A stretch of 6,519 bases of DNA, from positions 1-6,519 of the forward strand of contig JAEWYJ010000332.1 in assembly GCA_023395695.1 (NCBI GenBank), written 5' to 3'. Below the pieces are notes generated by a model. The model made no database searches. It was given only the letters and a program-made list of their open reading frames with translations, and was not told the DNA's origin. Positions 6,193 to 6,519 of the stretch are shown here, piece by piece (within the stretch, counting starts at the first letter, position 1; every line of letters starts with the position of its first letter). The translations under genes and the position numbers were made by a program. Origin of the DNA: Bacillota bacterium (lineage in GTDB: Bacteria; Bacillota; Clostridia; Oscillospirales; Ruminococcaceae).

Positions 6193-6220
6193 TTATTATT
6201 TGATTTTAGCTGTAACGGTT

Positions 6221-6519
6221 TTAGCGCTTGGTCAGCGGCTTGTCGGTTATGATAATGCTGCCGCCGAGCTCGGTGTAAAAGTGCAGGTAGCCGTTTGCAT
6301 CAATCAGATAGGCCGGATTATTGATGCGCGTATAGCCGTTGGTTGCCGCGTTGTAAGCATAGAAGATCAGGCTCTGGGTGTTCAGCCCGGTCAGATCAAC
6401 CTTTGCGGCAATCTGTATCCGTGCGCCAAAGCTGCCCTGCTGGGCCAGTGTAACAGCGCGGACGGTATTGTCAAAATATTGCCCGAACATGCCGGTTACC
6501 GCTGCCGTATGGGCCGGGT
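6221..6519 (-). CDS. C-terminal fragment of an unrecognised, probably surface/secreted protein
   Basis: The reading frame is open from the right edge to TAA at 6221-6223, so only the last 99 residues are visible. A Met at 6488-6490 is in frame, but coding character continues upstream (PAHTAAVTG), so I treat it as internal. The segment looks like a beta-sandwich: alternating strands such as FGARIQIAAKVDLTGL, LIFYAYNAATNGYTRI, YLIDANGYLHFYT and GGSIIITDKPL. This pattern (a Tyr-rich strand, 'DANGYLHF', then a strand ending near 'ITD') resembles the C-terminal modules of large extracellular clostridial proteins. No catalytic residues, sortase motif or S-layer repeat is visible. The gene is separated from the hydrolase by about 360 bases and a hairpin, so it is probably not part of the TRAP operon. 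Function unknown. Confidence 0.75.
   Translation of the reverse strand, partial: PAHTAAVTGMFGQYFDNTVRAVTLAQQGSFGARIQIAAKVDLTGLNTQSLIFYAYNAATNGYTRINNPAYLIDANGYLHFYTELGGSIIITDKPLTKR

Noticed and set aside
5863..6220. tRNA, riboswitch, CRISPR or sigma-54 promoter in the largest gene-free stretch
   Set aside because: No cloverleaf, no repeat-spacer pattern, no recognisable riboswitch core and no correctly spaced GG/GC -24/-12 element could be found by eye.

Overview
The window looks like chromosome from a Gram-positive, anaerobic gut-type Clostridia bacterium, probably an Oscillospiraceae/Ruminococcaceae relative. The clues are strong AGGAGG-type ribosome binding sites, GC-rich coding sequence (by eye, not counted) against AT-rich spacers, and a solute-binding protein with a clostridial-style lipoprotein signal. 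The taxon is inference only. All seven genes are on the minus strand, so transcription runs from high to low coordinates.

From the right edge: (1) 6519-6221 is the C-terminal end of an unrecognised, probably extracellular beta-rich protein, followed by a strong hairpin (6148-6192). (2) A roughly 360-base non-coding stretch (5863-6220) holds a plausible sigma-A-type promoter (5929-5957), repeated ACAAG boxes and a palindrome in the predicted mRNA leader. (3) A four-gene operon follows: a metal-dependent amidohydrolase-like protein resembling DUF6282 (5862-5008), then a complete TRAP transporter consisting of the DctP binding lipoprotein (4974-3916), DctQ small membrane subunit (3835-3335) and DctM large membrane subunit (3338-2049). 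dctQ and dctM overlap by ATGA. A strong hairpin without a U-tract sits between dctP and dctQ, and a textbook intrinsic terminator (1951-1993) closes the operon. (4) A LysR-family regulator (1848-907) has its own leader containing a dyad. (5) A 250-base spacer with a candidate promoter leads into the N-terminal two-thirds or so of a PotB-like ABC transporter permease (655 to the left edge). It starts at GTG and runs out of the window.

Working model: DctP captures a small, probably anionic solute outside the cell, DctQM imports it with an ion gradient, and the co-transcribed hydrolase acts on it or on an early derivative. The LysR protein is the obvious candidate regulator of either the TRAP operon or the downstream ABC operon. 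The substrate cannot be read from the sequence. The most interesting points are the hydrolase/TRAP pairing, a four-cysteine cluster in the LysR effector domain, and the regulatory structure around the TRAP operon.
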